This document shows positions 8,678 to 15,124 of a DNA stretch of 17,831 nt, piece after piece (the stretch's first letter is position 1; each line of letters starts with the position of its first letter). A program made the translations under genes and the position numbers. The DNA is taken from the NCBI GenBank assembly GCA_009699825.1, contig WLNM01000010.1, forward strand, positions 1 through 17,831. The letters are read 5' to 3'. The notes under the pieces were generated by a model. The model did not search any database, was not told where the DNA came from, and was given only the letters and a program-made list of their open reading frames with translations. This stretch comes from Actinomycetota bacterium. GTDB lineage: Bacteria; Actinomycetota; Actinomycetes; Nanopelagicales; Nanopelagicaceae.

Positions 8678-8683
8678 TAAACT
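8678..8683 (+). promoter_or_regulatory. Leaderless -10 box TAAACT for the methyltransferase
   Basis: TAAACT lies 7 bases before the ATG at 8691, fitting the TANNNT pattern that places the transcription start at or next to the start codon. There is no ribosome binding site. No clear -35 box is visible 17 bases upstream. Confidence 0.5.
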
Positions 8684-8690
8684 CTCGCTC

Positions 8691-9359
8691 ATGTCAGATG
8701 AAAAGGTGCTGGGGTTAGACGAGGCGTACTCAGTTAAGACTCCAGAGGATAATCGTCGCTTATATGCAAAATGGGCCAGCACGTATGAATCTTCCTTTGT
8801 CGATGCCAAGCAATATCGATACCCCAAGGCAATCTCAGAAGTTTTTAACGAACATATACCTATCGATTTGGATGAAGTAGCACGCGTTATAGATATCGGT
8901 TGCGGCACTGGTTTAACTGGGATGTATCTATCTCACTTGAGATTTCAATTAAGCATAGATGGTTTGGATATTTCGCCCGAAATGCTGGCAGAAGCTAAAG
9001 GCAAGAAGCGCACAGATGAATCTCCAGTTTATACAAACCTCAATGAATGCGATCTGACGCAACCAGTAACAAATAAATTCGAACCATATGACGCACTTAT
9101 ATGTTCAGGAACATTTACGCATGGTCATCTTGGACCAGATGCACTCAAGAATGTTTTATCTCTTGTGCGTCCTGCGGGTTGGATTGTTATTGGTGTAAAT
9201 AATGAACACTTTGAAGGTAAGGATTTTCAAGAAGAGTTAGATTCACTGGCCGCTGCCAAAAGAATTACCACGCCAGAAATACTGCGCATCGATGTCTATG
9301 AAAAAGGCAGCCCGCACTTTGGTGACCAGGCACGCGTGATTTTGGCGCAGATTATCTAG
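8691..9359 (+). CDS. Class I SAM-dependent methyltransferase
   Basis: The 222-residue cytoplasmic protein has a Rossmann methyltransferase core. Motif I is VIDIGCGTG (66-74), an acidic strand end GLDISPEML follows, and a motif like YDALICSGTFTHGHLGPDAL sits where the active-site strand would be. The N-terminal part, AYSVKTPEDNRRLYAKWAS, resembles the cap helix of the small UbiE-like and Williams-Beuren-region methyltransferases. The substrate cannot be told. It follows the polyamine operon by 38 bases but appears to have its own leaderless promoter, so a role in polyamine metabolism should not be assumed. Confidence 0.82.
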   Translation: MSDEKVLGLDEAYSVKTPEDNRRLYAKWASTYESSFVDAKQYRYPKAISEVFNEHIPIDLDEVARVIDIGCGTGLTGMYLSHLRFQLSIDGLDISPEMLAEAKGKKRTDESPVYTNLNECDLTQPVTNKFEPYDALICSGTFTHGHLGPDALKNVLSLVRPAGWIVIGVNNEHFEGKDFQEELDSLAAAKRITTPEILRIDVYEKGSPHFGDQARVILAQII

Positions 9360-9375
9360 TGTCAGTCACGCCCAG

Positions 9376-9381
9376 TAACTT
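9376..9381 (+). promoter_or_regulatory. Leaderless -10 box TAACTT
   Basis: TAACTT is 6 bases before the ATG at 9388, within AGTAACTTTGGAACATG. A similar block, AGTAACCTCTTGCAGTG, precedes the start at 9837. The shared AGTAAC and identical spacing favour a leaderless promoter, although GGAAC could also act as a weak ribosome binding site. Confidence 0.5.
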
Positions 9382-9387
9382 TGGAAC

Positions 9388-9783
9388 ATGTTCGAATTCA
9401 TAGCAATTGCCCTCGTTGTCTTTCTATTTCTCAACCGCAAAAAGCGTAAGAAAAAACCACGCGGCCTAGATGCCGAACTTAAAGAGCTCGTTGAAAACTC
9501 AACTGATCCCACCGGTGTCGGATTGGATATCAAACGATTCTTACTCTCTGTGATCGATGATGATAAGAATGACCGGGAGAAATTTAGCGATTCACAGATT
9601 GCAGAAGCCCATAGGATTCTGGACCGCGCAGGCCCTGCGGCTTTTTACTGGATGACAGAGATTGCATCGCAGCTAACATTTTTGGCAGCGGCTCAAATAA
9701 ACGGGATAGCCACTAATGTCGAGGCCGAACTACGGGGGAGTGCAACTCCAGAAGATGTTGTTCGCATTGTGGTGAAGCCCTAG
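9388..9783 (+). CDS. Small membrane-anchored hypothetical protein
   Basis: I do not recognise this 131-residue protein. Residues 1-15 form one hydrophobic helix (MFEFIAIALVVFLFL) followed at once by a strongly basic run, NRKKRKKKP. That predicts the N-terminus outside and the rest in the cytoplasm. The soluble part is acidic and mostly helical, with a conserved-looking stretch ILDRAGPAAFYWMTEIASQL (77-96). The gene has its own leaderless promoter and ends 53 bases before the next gene. It may work with the following two membrane proteins, but nothing in the sequence proves this. Confidence 0.7.
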   Translation: MFEFIAIALVVFLFLNRKKRKKKPRGLDAELKELVENSTDPTGVGLDIKRFLLSVIDDDKNDREKFSDSQIAEAHRILDRAGPAAFYWMTEIASQLTFLAAAQINGIATNVEAELRGSATPEDVVRIVVKP

Positions 9784-9824
9784 GAATTCATCTCTTTGAT
9801 ATAGCAACATCGCCTCGACTCAAG

Positions 9825-9830
9825 TAACCT
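9825..9830 (+). promoter_or_regulatory. Leaderless -10 box TAACCT
   Basis: TAACCT sits 6 bases before a GTG start at 9837, and no ribosome binding site is present. The arrangement copies that at 9376-9388. The nearest TTGATA (9796-9801) is 23 bases away, too far to be a normal -35 box. Confidence 0.5.
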
Positions 9831-9836
9831 CTTGCA

Positions 9837-10592
9837 GTGGCCAAAGCGAAGAAGTCTGAAGAGAACGTCGTCCTTGCCGATTCTCTTGAACAGTGGGCCG
9901 AAAAACACAAAGTCGCAAAAGATCCTTACGTAAAACGTTTATCTGAAAGTTTGCGCACTCGTAAAAACTTGTCCATGTGGGCATCGGTTAATCCGATGGA
10001 GTTCTTACCTAATCCTGAGATTCATTCAATGCGATCGGCAGAAACGCTTAATCATTTTTTAGTTGTTATCCGAAATAGCATCGTGTTTTTACCCGTTGCT
10101 CTGACATGGATCGCTGTCAGTAAGGCAACAAGTGCTTTCTCTCTGTATACAAGTAAGAACTCAATTGCGGTTGTTAACTTTCTAGAGTTCTGGCAGAACG
10201 GTTATGGCGTATTGGCTAAAGAGTGGACCATCGGACGCATCGCGTTTCTCGACTTCGTTCTGATTTTGTTGGTTATTTTATTGACGTTGCTGACGGCATA
10301 TCTAGGTCGCCGAAATCAAAATCTTCGTCAAGACGCAATCTCAGCTCTGGATCATGAACGCACTGCTTTAGCTCTAGATATTTCTGCTTATTTGTTTACG
10401 AAGCAAGCGATAACACCTCTGACAATGAATGCAAATATGGCAACAGCGCTACGTCAATTACTCAATGCCACAGATGCCCTGGACAAGAGCACGAAAACAC
10501 TTGAGAAGAAGTTTAAAGAATTGCCAACGCACCGCGATCTCTTGCTTGAGGTTAAAGCCATTAAGAATCAAATATTTAAGCGAAATATTTAA
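9837..10592 (+). CDS. Two-helix membrane protein, putative MotA/ExbB-like partner
   Basis: The 251-residue protein starts at GTG. It has a basic cytoplasmic N-terminus, a first membrane helix at about 73-97 (containing SIVFLPVALTWIAVSKATSA) and a linker with VVNFLEFWQNGYG (112-124). A second helix follows at about 136-156 (FLDFVLILLVILLTLL), then a long C-terminal cytoplasmic helical or coiled-coil region of about 90 residues. I do not recognise a named family. The long cytoplasmic helices and the MotB-like protein encoded one base into its stop codon suggest a proton- or sodium-channel stator-like unit (MotA/TolQ/ExbB style), but it has fewer helices than those proteins. Function is inferred from the neighbour and remains open. 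Confidence 0.75.
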   Translation: MAKAKKSEENVVLADSLEQWAEKHKVAKDPYVKRLSESLRTRKNLSMWASVNPMEFLPNPEIHSMRSAETLNHFLVVIRNSIVFLPVALTWIAVSKATSAFSLYTSKNSIAVVNFLEFWQNGYGVLAKEWTIGRIAFLDFVLILLVILLTLLTAYLGRRNQNLRQDAISALDHERTALALDISAYLFTKQAITPLTMNANMATALRQLLNATDALDKSTKTLEKKFKELPTHRDLLLEVKAIKNQIFKRNI

Positions 10593-11086
10593 TGCGCTCA
10601 CGAACAAAGCACGTAGAAGCCGAAGATGCTTCACCTCTTGCTGGGTGGATGTATGCGGACTTATTGCTCGCATTGATGGTCATATTTCTAGCGACAATCT
10701 CATTCGTCCCGAACCTTGCTAATTCCAGCGCAGCTGTAACCACTCAAATAAAGCAGATTTCATCCGGATATAACTACAACAAGGGTTTATCCCTGGTCTA
10801 TAACGGATTTAACTCTGCCTTGATCGCCGATGACATTGCGAACTTTAAGAGAAGCGAAGGTTTGCCTGCAGATGCCGAAATTATTTATGCCCAAATTCTT
10901 GGTGGATTTGATGTAAAAACTGAGAACCCCGATGATGGAAAGCTGCGAGCCCTCGAATTCAGTATCAAATTATCGAAAAATAGTCCGCAGCTCTTTGCAA
11001 CAGCTGCCACAAATCTGGGTTCAAACTTGGTTTTAAAGCCAGATGAAATTGCTTTGCGTTTGACCTTCGTGGCTAAAATTAAATAA
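10592..11086 (+). CDS. Single-helix protein with MotB-like N-terminus
   Basis: The 164-residue protein has one membrane helix, GWMYADLLLALMVIFLATI (18-36), preceded by a short cytoplasmic tail. The aspartate at 23, near the start of the helix, sits where MotB and related stator proteins keep their ion-carrying aspartate. The extracytoplasmic part (about 125 residues) is alpha/beta, and I see no clear OmpA peptidoglycan-binding motif. The gene overlaps its upstream partner by one base (TAATG), implying fixed stoichiometry. There are no flagellar genes nearby, so a flagellar role is unlikely. A stator-like or envelope-energising complex is an inference. Confidence 0.75.
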   Translation: MRSRTKHVEAEDASPLAGWMYADLLLALMVIFLATISFVPNLANSSAAVTTQIKQISSGYNYNKGLSLVYNGFNSALIADDIANFKRSEGLPADAEIIYAQILGGFDVKTENPDDGKLRALEFSIKLSKNSPQLFATAATNLGSNLVLKPDEIALRLTFVAKIK

Positions 11087-11098
11087 CAAATTAAATAA
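11076..11098 (+). repeat. Tandem 11-base direct repeat at the end of the MotB-like gene
   Basis: AAATTAAATAA occurs at 11076-11086 and again at 11088-11098. The first copy contains the last codons and stop of the MotB-like gene. The second lies in the 13-base convergent gap and abuts the stop of the minus-strand gene. No hairpin terminator is visible between the two convergent genes. Confidence 0.6.
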
Positions 11099-11099
11099 T

Positions 11100-11447
11100 C
11101 TAGAGTCCAATTACTTGAGCAATTGTGCCGATAAATGGCACCATAACAATTAACTTTCCAAAGGCGGCACTGGCCTCAATACGATCAGTTGCAATGCCTG
11201 ATTGAATCTCAAGTGCCTCTTTATCTACAGAGCGAACGATTGCTAGCACGGGGCTGGATGCATCATCTGTGGTTTTTGCCAGGATTTTATCGCCAACAGC
11301 AAAGTCATGAGATTTCTTATAGACAACAATTCCAGAATTAGCTGAACCCAGTGCATTCTTTAATCCTGAATGAGGGTGTGATACGCGAATTCCAAAGGCA
11401 AATGCTATGACGATAATCAAAGCAGCAATGCCAAGATACTTTCTCAT
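11100..11447 (-). CDS. Degenerate signal peptidase I-like membrane protein
   Basis: The 115-residue protein has an N-terminal membrane helix (about residues 4-20, LGIAALIIVIAFAFGI) and a small beta-rich domain. It can be aligned by eye with the signal peptidase upstream in the same region: NSGIVVYKKSHDFAVGDKI here against NPGDIIITTPPSNKTPQKGD there, and VMVPFIG here against AIIPFIG there. The catalytic serine of TGSMQP and the histidine of the SHR motif have no counterparts, so it is probably not a protease. It could be a regulatory or structural subunit. I chose the ATG at 11447 because TATGAT lies 7 bases upstream of it; an ATG at 11459 would fall inside that box. No ribosome binding site is present. 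Remote homology is by eye and needs a profile search. Confidence 0.65.
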   Translation of the reverse strand: MRKYLGIAALIIVIAFAFGIRVSHPHSGLKNALGSANSGIVVYKKSHDFAVGDKILAKTTDDASSPVLAIVRSVDKEALEIQSGIATDRIEASAAFGKLIVMVPFIGTIAQVIGL

Positions 11448-11454
11448 GGCTAAT

Positions 11455-11460
11455 ATCATA
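11455..11460 (-). promoter_or_regulatory. Leaderless -10 box TATGAT
   Basis: On the minus strand TATGAT lies 7 bases before the ATG at 11447. It matches the TATAAT consensus at five of six positions. It suggests that the small signal-peptidase-like gene can be transcribed separately from the operon upstream, and it decides the start codon. Confidence 0.55.
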
Positions 11461-11473
11461 CGGTCGATTGCGT

Positions 11474-12010
11474 TTACTTGCGGGTTTTAGCAGCCTTTTT
11501 AACTGGTGCTTTTGTAGGCGCTTTAGCCGTCCTTGCACGTTTCGCTTCTGCCTTGCTCGTAATTTTTGCTAGCCACTCATCGATATCAACTGATGTTGTG
11601 AATTCTTCTGGTTCATTTTTCTTTAGAATTTCAAGGCGCTTAGGAGCCTTAGATTTCACTGCTTTGAGTGCACTGATCACTGGTGCGATATTGATGCGGC
11701 TCATTAGTGCGCGGAGATCGAATTTGTTATTAGAAAAAACCTTTGCAGGTGCAGGCGTTGAAACAGATTGGCTCGCTTCTGTTTGAGAGGCTGCAACTGC
11801 ATTGCTCATACCTAACATCAAGCGACTTGTACGAGAATCTGGGCGCCCCGTGCCACGCCATGTTGCCACCTCAATGACGGAACCTTGAGACATCTTGCCG
11901 ATGACCAGTTTTTGGCCATCTGGCAAGTCAATAACTAGGGGCGTTTCAGAAATAGGCAATGGCAGATTAGTTACCACCGGCGCATTCGATACCGATTTTT
12001 TCTTAGCCAT
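11474..12010 (-). CDS. Hypothetical protein with lysine/alanine-rich histone H1-like tail
   Basis: The 178-residue protein has no signal peptide or membrane helix and is probably cytoplasmic. Residues about 25-70 form a compact region (VIDLPDGQKLVIGKMSQGSV, then WRGTGRPDSRTSRLMLG) that looks conserved. A variable middle follows. The C-terminal 25 residues are rich in Lys, Ala, Pro and Thr (TKAPVKKAAKTRK at the end), like histone H1-type tails or PAKKA repeats, which bind nucleic acids or other polyanions. The start has a strong ribosome binding site, AGGAGAAG. It begins 18 bases after the collagen-like gene and is probably in the same operon. I do not know its function; binding the cytoplasmic side of the assembly machinery or DNA are both possible. 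Confidence 0.75.
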   Translation of the reverse strand: MAKKKSVSNAPVVTNLPLPISETPLVIDLPDGQKLVIGKMSQGSVIEVATWRGTGRPDSRTSRLMLGMSNAVAASQTEASQSVSTPAPAKVFSNNKFDLRALMSRINIAPVISALKAVKSKAPKRLEILKKNEPEEFTTSVDIDEWLAKITSKAEAKRARTAKAPTKAPVKKAAKTRK

Positions 12011-12028
12011 TGCTTCTCCTTGTTTGTT

Positions 12029-12886
12029 TCACGCTACAACGATTTCTACGCCAATGGCGGGATTATCTAGGGCAGGATCATCGATTTTAGGATTTCGATA
12101 TAGATCATTCATTGACGAGCCAGTCTCATCTGCGGGATTCCAGAAGAAGTTATCGATGCTGCCCGTACCGGAATATTTGCTACATGTTGTATTGCCTAGT
12201 GGGCTTAGAGCTTCATTATCAATTGTTATGACACCATCAGTTGAGTCCACTATTGGCGTTTCGCACATCATGATGACTTTATCTTCGATCACACATGCTT
12301 TGCCATCGGGATAACCTGCAGGTGGTTCGATTTCGCAGGGGAATTTGGTTATGTAGATGATTAATTTCAACGGATCTGTGCACTTGACTGTATCAATATT
12401 TATTCCGCTTACTGTTACAGACCTTAGTTTAAATCCACCTGGTGTAAATAAACTTCCGATGTTTATGTTCACGTTTTCAGCACAACCAGATAGTCCAACA
12501 GTTCCGTTTGCGTAATCAAGTGATCCAGGAGCTGCTGGTCCTGTTGGTCCTACGGGACCAATCGGTCCTTGCGCTCCAGTTGCACCTGCTGGACCAGCTG
12601 GTCCTGCTGGACCAGCTGGACCTGGTTGTCCAACGGGACCTGGTGCACCGGGCATTCCATCAACACCATTTAAACCAATAAAACCATCACGACCTGCAAC
12701 ACCTGCGGCTCCCGGGGGACCTGCTGGTCCAACAAGGAGTGCAAGTACTTGATTGATATTTGTGCCGTTTGTATTAGATGTTCCAAGGAAAAAGTTTTGT
12801 ATTCCGTTAGGGGCAAGATCGGCGCCATATGCAACACCAACACGAGAAAGAATAAGAATTGCCAAGAAGAGCGTCATCTTCTTCAT
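12029..12886 (-). CDS. Secreted collagen-like protein with C-terminal pilin-like domain
   Basis: The 285-residue exported protein has a signal peptide (residues 1-21, MKKMTLFLAILIL then AYGA) and a short N-terminal segment. An uninterrupted run of 22 Gly-X-Y triplets (53-118) follows, rich in GPA and GPP, as in collagen triple helices. The C-terminal region (122-285) is globular. Its first part carries a cysteine (135) and a block FKLRSVTVSGINI (152-164) followed by cysteine 169 and LKLIIYI (173-179). This matches the core of the four exported paralogues encoded upstream. Further cysteines at 184, 198, 208 and 235 suggest disulfides. It probably trimerises and acts as a surface stalk or adhesin. 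Its start overlaps the stop of the 507-residue membrane protein as ATGA, so the two are tightly linked. No LPXTG anchor is visible. Confidence 0.85.
   Translation of the reverse strand: MKKMTLFLAILILSRVGVAYGADLAPNGIQNFFLGTSNTNGTNINQVLALLVGPAGPPGAAGVAGRDGFIGLNGVDGMPGAPGPVGQPGPAGPAGPAGPAGATGAQGPIGPVGPTGPAAPGSLDYANGTVGLSGCAENVNINIGSLFTPGGFKLRSVTVSGINIDTVKCTDPLKLIIYITKFPCEIEPPAGYPDGKACVIEDKVIMMCETPIVDSTDGVITIDNEALSPLGNTTCSKYSGTGSIDNFFWNPADETGSSMNDLYRNPKIDDPALDNPAIGVEIVVA
12244..12522 (-). other. Pilin-like domain core inside the collagen-like protein
   Basis: This segment encodes residues about 122-214. It contains the pattern Cys, about 34 residues, Cys, with the FxLxxVxVSxIN block between, also found in all four exported paralogues (cysteine spacing 36-41 there). 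The EFGQG motif is missing here; the Gly-X-Y stalk takes its place. The domain limits are approximate. Confidence 0.6.
12530..12730 (-). repeat. Gly-X-Y (collagen) repeat-coding tract
   Basis: The tract encodes 22 consecutive Gly-X-Y triplets with several near-identical nine-base units for GPA repeats near 12570-12630. Such tracts can expand or contract by slippage or recombination, so the length may vary between strains. Confidence 0.8.
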
Positions 12887-14406
12887 TGCGCATCCACCAT
12901 CTCTCTATCTTGCGTATCACTGAGTGAACTAAATACAGCGTGAATAATCAGTGGTACTGCTGCTCCTAAAATGATGAGTTTACCTTTTTGAATTACTTCA
13001 AAAGGCATACTCTGAATGAACATAAATATGCCAAAAGATACCGCAGAGACGATGGATGATTCAGCAAGAATATTTCTTGGAACCCTGGCTAGGGCGCTCA
13101 CAACAGGGGATGCAAAGCGGATCTGAAGAAGCAAAAGCGGAACAATAAATACGAGCGCTGCTGAGAGGGCAAATATCAGTGATTGCGTCCAGATGTAAGT
13201 CACACCTGCGAAGAACAGGGCCAATATGCCCACGGCACGAGGAGAGATGATTCGAGATAGAAGTATTGATTTGACCTCAATATTGCCATCGCTCAGAAGT
13301 GCACGACGATCAACCATCTTCTCTAAACGCTCTTTGAGTAATACTGCGATGCCAATGGCAATCGGTAAGTCAATGCGAGAGTTAACAATTGCTCCAGTGC
13401 GATCTAGCAAGCTAGATAAAAGCAGCTCTGAAGAGTAGAAAATTGCGCCACCAAAGAAAGCAGAAAATAGAGTTGGAATACTTCGTTTAATCACTTCTGG
13501 AAGATTGTCTTTAGCAATCATCTCTCGGTAGATAGATGAGATTAGTCCAGGTGCAAGCCATGACAGAGCAATCGCCATCAATGCACCAACTGCGCGCATA
13601 CTTGAAATATGACCTTGCATGGTTTGAAGTATTGAAAAACCAATTGCTGCTGTGAATCCAGAGTATGGATCGAAAACTCCGATGATTGCTGCGATAACAA
13701 ATAAAAGAATTGGAATATTAGGAATACCTAGTTCAGTCCCTGCTGCAATGCCGATGTATGAGCCAAAGATAAAGGTGGCAACAGGAAGAAGCGCCCACAA
13801 AGCAGGACTAATTTTGTGTAGCAATTCGCCTTCCTTTTTAATTACGTGCTTAAAGAGTGATCGTTGCACTCCGGCGACAGAACTTCGGCGTAGACGATAG
13901 AAACTGGCAATAGCAGGAGCCAAGTGAACTTCGGATTTACTTTGAAGGTAGGACATCTGCTCGAAACGTCGAATGCGTAATGTAGATAGTGTAGATAGTA
14001 AGAAAATGAGCACGGTCAGCAGGAACAACAATTGAATTGGGACACGGATTATTTCAAAAAACAACAACTCAACTACTTGTACACCTGCTACAACATTTGC
14101 AGCCCCTGATGTTCCAACGCTTTCTACACGGTATGCACCAATTGGAAAATCTTTAGGCAAGAAGAGTGAATATACAAAATACCCATCTTTATTCGCTGTC
14201 GACTTCGAAAACTTAAGAGGATTCTGTCCCTTAGCAACAAGTTGAATCTCCCAACTTGATTGGTTGGTATAACCACCTAGAACAATATTTTGCTCTTTGC
14301 CGCGCTCCCATGTGAGCAAAGGAATATCAGATGCTGCAGATGAAGATGGAATGGCAATAAAGAGTGAAAAGGCAGCCACAGTCAGGGCGATAAATTTATT
14401 CAGCAT
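12883..14406 (-). CDS. Polytopic membrane protein with exported N-terminal domain
   Basis: I do not recognise a family for this 507-residue protein. It starts with a signal peptide (1-25, ending SSSAAS) and an extracytoplasmic beta-rich domain of about 85 residues (TWERGKEQNIVLGGYTNQSS, then FPIGAYRVESVG) that looks immunoglobulin- or macroglobulin-like. After a membrane helix (about 115-140) comes a basic cytoplasmic stretch (about 143-200), then about nine or ten more hydrophobic segments to residue 495. The gene overlaps the signal peptidase stop by 11 bases and the collagen-like start by 4. It therefore lies between the protease and a substrate-like protein, as expected of an assembly platform or translocation factor. 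That role is inferred from position only. The start at 14406 is weakly supported by a ribosome binding site, but the signal peptide fits it. Confidence 0.78.
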   Translation of the reverse strand: MLNKFIALTVAAFSLFIAIPSSSAASDIPLLTWERGKEQNIVLGGYTNQSSWEIQLVAKGQNPLKFSKSTANKDGYFVYSLFLPKDFPIGAYRVESVGTSGAANVVAGVQVVELLFFEIIRVPIQLLFLLTVLIFLLSTLSTLRIRRFEQMSYLQSKSEVHLAPAIASFYRLRRSSVAGVQRSLFKHVIKKEGELLHKISPALWALLPVATFIFGSYIGIAAGTELGIPNIPILLFVIAAIIGVFDPYSGFTAAIGFSILQTMQGHISSMRAVGALMAIALSWLAPGLISSIYREMIAKDNLPEVIKRSIPTLFSAFFGGAIFYSSELLLSSLLDRTGAIVNSRIDLPIAIGIAVLLKERLEKMVDRRALLSDGNIEVKSILLSRIISPRAVGILALFFAGVTYIWTQSLIFALSAALVFIVPLLLLQIRFASPVVSALARVPRNILAESSIVSAVSFGIFMFIQSMPFEVIQKGKLIILGAAVPLIIHAVFSSLSDTQDREMVDAQ

Positions 14407-15085
14407 TTTTCATCGCATCCATGACGAGCCACAGGCCGATAACAGTAGGAACAATTAAGAAAAGCGCTTTGCGCGTTAAGAAGTTTCCAATAAACGGAAT
14501 AATTGCAATCACAACGCCTTCAATGTCATTCATCATCGGCTTTTGCACATCGGGGGCCTTGTTTTTATCTCCCTTAACAATGAAGCCAGTCTTAGCATCT
14601 CCGCCAATGATTCTGTGGGAGAAAATTCCTACTTCACCGCCATTAAAGCGTCGAGCGGTGTAGGCAACAATGTCACCTTTTTGTGGCGTTTTATTAGATG
14701 GGGGAGTTGTAATAATAATGTCACCAGGATTAATCGCCGGTTGCATAGATCCAGTTAAGACAATGCGCGCTTTAACGGCGCCTGTAAATGAAAAGAGTGA
14801 GAAGGAAATAACCACGGCCACAAGTGCATAGCCAGCAATACGAACATATCGATACATTCGCGCAAGGGTTGACTTACCTTTGACCTGCACACGTTCAGCT
14901 GGAGCCTCTACAAAGAGACTTGCTTTGCTTGAAAGTATTTCATCAGGAGTGATTAGCGCAGTTTGTTCGCCATCATGATTAGTAATAGTTAGAAGAACCT
15001 TGGACTCTAAATCGTTGGTTCTTCCTTCAATCCAAACATGGTTAGCAGATGACTCAGAGAATACTTCTCGTCGATTCTTTGTCAT
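14396..15085 (-). CDS. Signal peptidase I of the Ser-His (SipW/ER-like) type
   Basis: The 229-residue membrane protease has catalytic serine 113 in TGSMQP, histidine 157 in FSHRI in place of the usual bacterial lysine, and aspartate 173 in KGDKN. This is the archaeal/ER/SipW type of signal peptidase I. A membrane helix (about 84-103) precedes the catalytic domain and a second one (about 205-224) ends it. The first 80 residues form a cytoplasmic extension of unknown function with a small predicted beta domain (HVWIEGRTNDLESKVLLTIT); SipW proteins usually lack such a long one. Start at 15085 has GGAG upstream. It follows the exported paralogues by 39 bases and overlaps the membrane protein gene. 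In Bacillus, SipW cleaves TasA and TapA, encoded in the same operon, and the same relation is likely here. Confidence 0.9.
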   Translation of the reverse strand: MTKNRREVFSESSANHVWIEGRTNDLESKVLLTITNHDGEQTALITPDEILSSKASLFVEAPAERVQVKGKSTLARMYRYVRIAGYALVAVVISFSLFSFTGAVKARIVLTGSMQPAINPGDIIITTPPSNKTPQKGDIVAYTARRFNGGEVGIFSHRIIGGDAKTGFIVKGDKNKAPDVQKPMMNDIEGVVIAIIPFIGNFLTRKALFLIVPTVIGLWLVMDAMKNAE

Positions 15086-15124
15086 TGCTTACTCCAGTAA
15101 ACACGGGGGAAGATACTGCTTTCC

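Noticed and set aside
9837..11086. Zorya-type defence system (ZorA/ZorB)
   Set aside because: Only the MotB-like helix is suggestive. There is no helicase or nuclease effector next to the pair, and the first protein has too few helices for a clear ZorA.
12530..12730. CRISPR-like or tandem non-coding repeat
   Set aside because: The repeat pattern is explained by Gly-X-Y codons in an open frame; there are no spacers.
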